From Alcanivorax sp. (GTDB taxonomy: Bacteria > Pseudomonadota > Gammaproteobacteria > Pseudomonadales > Alcanivoracaceae): DNA of 6,747 nucleotides. Below, piece by piece: positions 5,719-6,747 of the stretch. A model generated the notes under the pieces. The model worked only from the letters and a program-made list of their open reading frames with translations, ran no database searches and was not told the origin of the DNA. The translations under genes and the position numbers were made by a program. The stretch spans positions 1-6,747 of the forward strand of contig SLJS01000277.1 in NCBI GenBank assembly GCA_007135015.1, written 5' to 3'. Every line of letters starts with the position of its first letter. Within the stretch, counting starts at the first letter, position 1.

Positions 5719-5764
5719 CGCGCCCCGGAAGGATGCTGCGGTTTGAGACCGCTTCCGGGGCGCG
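5719..5764. repeat. Perfect 13-bp inverted repeat upstream of the transporter gene
   Basis: CGCGCCCCGGAAG (5719-5731) and CTTCCGGGGCGCG (5752-5764) are exact reverse complements. The 20-base interior holds a second small stem, CGGT (5739-5742) with ACCG (5748-5751) around TTGAG. It ends 33 bases before the transporter ATG, so if transcribed it lies in the 5' leader. No T-run follows, which argues against a plain intrinsic terminator. It may be a leader structure, a protein-binding site or another repeat-family member. Confidence 0.65.
5743..5759 (+). repeat. 17-base motif, copy 2
   Basis: TTGAGACCGCTTCCGGG, 16 of 17 bases identical to the copy at 5174-5190 and in the same orientation. It forms the loop and part of the right arm of the 13-bp inverted repeat, 38 bases before the transporter start. 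Confidence 0.5.
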
Positions 5765-5787
5765 GTAGTGTGCAAAGACAGCCTTGT

Positions 5788-5791
5788 GGAG
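5788..5791 (+). promoter_or_regulatory. Ribosome binding site of the transporter gene
   Basis: GGAG is six bases before ATG at 5798, which opens the transporter frame. Another ATG at 5793 is in a different frame that lacks family homology, so spacing and homology together choose 5798. Confidence 0.7.
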
Positions 5792-5797
5792 AATGTC

Positions 5798-6747
5798 ATG
5801 CCCCCGACAACGGAAGCCGGTCGATTTTCCATGGTGGCGAACCGCCCCGTCTTTTTTTCCTCGGCGGGGCTTGTTCTCCTCTTTGCCATTCTGGGTGCTG
5901 CATTCCCCGACGGTGCTGAAGAAGTCTTTGCTACGGTTCAGGCCGGAATCGTCGGCTCCGTCGGGTGGTTCTACATGGCTTCCGTGGCGGTTTTCCTCGT
6001 GTTTGTCATTGCGCTGGCGATCAGTCATTACGGCCCGGTGCGCCTGGGCTCGGATGATTCACGGCCGGACTTTGGCTATGTGTCCTGGTTCGCCATGCTC
6101 TTCAGCGCAGGTATGGGCATTGGGCTCATGTTTTTCAGCGTGGCCGAGCCACTGATGCACTTCGGCAATCCCCCGACGGGCGAGGCGGGCACGGTGGAAG
6201 CCGCGCGCAACGCCATGACCACCACCTTCTTTCACTGGGGCGTGCATGCCTGGGCCATCTATATCGTGGTGGGGCTTTCGCTGGCGTACTTCTCCTTCCG
6301 CCACGGCCTGCCCCTGACCATTCGCTCAGCGTTTTTCCCGATACTGGGAAAGAAGATATACGGTCCCATAGGGCACGCCGTGGACATCTTTGCCGTCATC
6401 GGCACCATGTTCGGGATTGCCACCTCCCTGGGACTGGGGGTCATGCAGATCAATGCCGGCCTGAATCACCTGTTCGATGTTCCGGTTTCGGTGGTGACGC
6501 AGATCTCACTGATCGCGCTGATCACGGCCCTGGCCACGATTTCGGTGGTGGCGGGTCTTGATGCGGGGATTCGCCGGATCAGCGAGCTGAATCTGTATCT
6601 GGCCCTGATTCTCGTGGTCTTTCTTCTGGTGGCCGGCCCCACGGTCTTTCTGCTGTCCTCGCTGTTCCAGAATGTGGGTGCCTATGCCTCCAGTATTCTG
6701 GAGATGACCTTCAATACCTACGCCTATGAGCCGACGGACTGGGTGGG
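5798..6747 (+). CDS. BCCT-family transporter, probably glycine betaine (partial, 5' part)
   Basis: Inner-membrane secondary transporter of the betaine/choline/carnitine family, taking up compatible solutes during osmotic stress. The first 316 codons are present and the frame runs off the window; BetP-like proteins have 12 helices, of which about seven are here. Hydrophobic segments lie near 18-36, 53-76, 95-120, 145-166, 196-218, 232-254 and 266-290. Family landmarks are SAGMGIGLMFFSVAEPL (103-119) and HWGVHAWAIY (146-155). Trp147, Trp152 and Tyr155 align with the BetP substrate-site residues Trp189, Trp194 and Tyr197. GMGIG in the unwound third helix is the glycine pattern of the sodium/betaine porter BetP, whereas choline/proton members commonly carry Asp at the last Gly; betaine is therefore favoured by inference. 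The N-terminus is short, about 17 residues before the first helix, unlike the long charged sensor tail of BetP. GGAG precedes the ATG by six bases. Upstream lies a perfect 13-bp inverted repeat. Confidence 0.93.
   Translation, partial: MPPTTEAGRFSMVANRPVFFSSAGLVLLFAILGAAFPDGAEEVFATVQAGIVGSVGWFYMASVAVFLVFVIALAISHYGPVRLGSDDSRPDFGYVSWFAMLFSAGMGIGLMFFSVAEPLMHFGNPPTGEAGTVEAARNAMTTTFFHWGVHAWAIYIVVGLSLAYFSFRHGLPLTIRSAFFPILGKKIYGPIGHAVDIFAVIGTMFGIATSLGLGVMQINAGLNHLFDVPVSVVTQISLIALITALATISVVAGLDAGIRRISELNLYLALILVVFLLVAGPTVFLLSSLFQNVGAYASSILEMTFNTYAYEPTDWV

Noticed and set aside
5681..6028. 115-codon minus-strand frame opposite the transporter start
   Set aside because: It is antisense to a clear BCCT gene and shows no domain or ribosome binding site.
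1..6747. Defence, CRISPR, toxin-antitoxin, phage or secondary-metabolite system
   Set aside because: No direct-repeat array with spacers, no integrase or transposase, and no adjacent gene pair of the expected kind. All six genes have chromosomal-type functions or are unassigned.

Overview
The window is GC-rich, densely coded DNA that reads like the chromosome of a gammaproteobacterium, probably a salt-tolerant one. Three things point there. There is a long FadE-type acyl-CoA dehydrogenase. There is a BCCT-family transporter of the glycine betaine type. The left edge carries a REP element with the GTAGGAG head typical of Pseudomonas, Xanthomonas and relatives. The family cannot be fixed from this sequence; Ectothiorhodospiraceae-like or other halophilic lineages would fit, but that is inference.

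Layout, left to right. Bases 1-188 hold no gene, only a REP element and several small inverted repeats downstream of fadE. Bases 189-2480 (minus) encode a 763-residue FadE-type acyl-CoA dehydrogenase. After a 157-base gap, 2638-3471 (minus) encodes a HAD-like hydrolase of 277 residues with an unusual first motif. A 133-base divergent gap follows. Bases 3605-4096 (plus, TTG start) encode a 163-residue Mut7-C protein with a C-terminal zinc ribbon. It ends 10 bases short of the stop codon of a convergent histone-deacetylase-like amidohydrolase of 307 residues (4107-5030, minus). Another divergent gap (5031-5234) holds an AT-rich palindrome. Bases 5235-5516 (plus, GTG start) encode a 93-residue protein of unknown function. 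A 281-base gap is packed with inverted repeats. Bases 5798-6747 (plus) are the first 316 codons of a BCCT transporter cut off by the window edge.

The genes do not form an obvious single pathway. FadE carries out the first step of fatty acid beta-oxidation. The HAD protein could be co-transcribed with it, but the gap allows its own promoter. The Mut7-C protein, the amidohydrolase, the small protein and the transporter look like independent housekeeping or stress genes. I found no CRISPR array, tRNA, rRNA, insertion sequence, phage gene, toxin-antitoxin pair or defence cluster, and no clear new multi-gene system.

The most interesting material is non-coding. The spacer before the transporter has five successive inverted repeats. 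One is a diverged sibling of the REP at the left edge, and another is a perfect 13-bp inverted repeat close to the transporter start. A near-identical 17-base motif precedes both plus-strand genes on the right side. Among proteins, the HAD enzyme lacks the usual second aspartate of motif I, and FadE lacks the N-terminal membrane segment of the E. coli enzyme.
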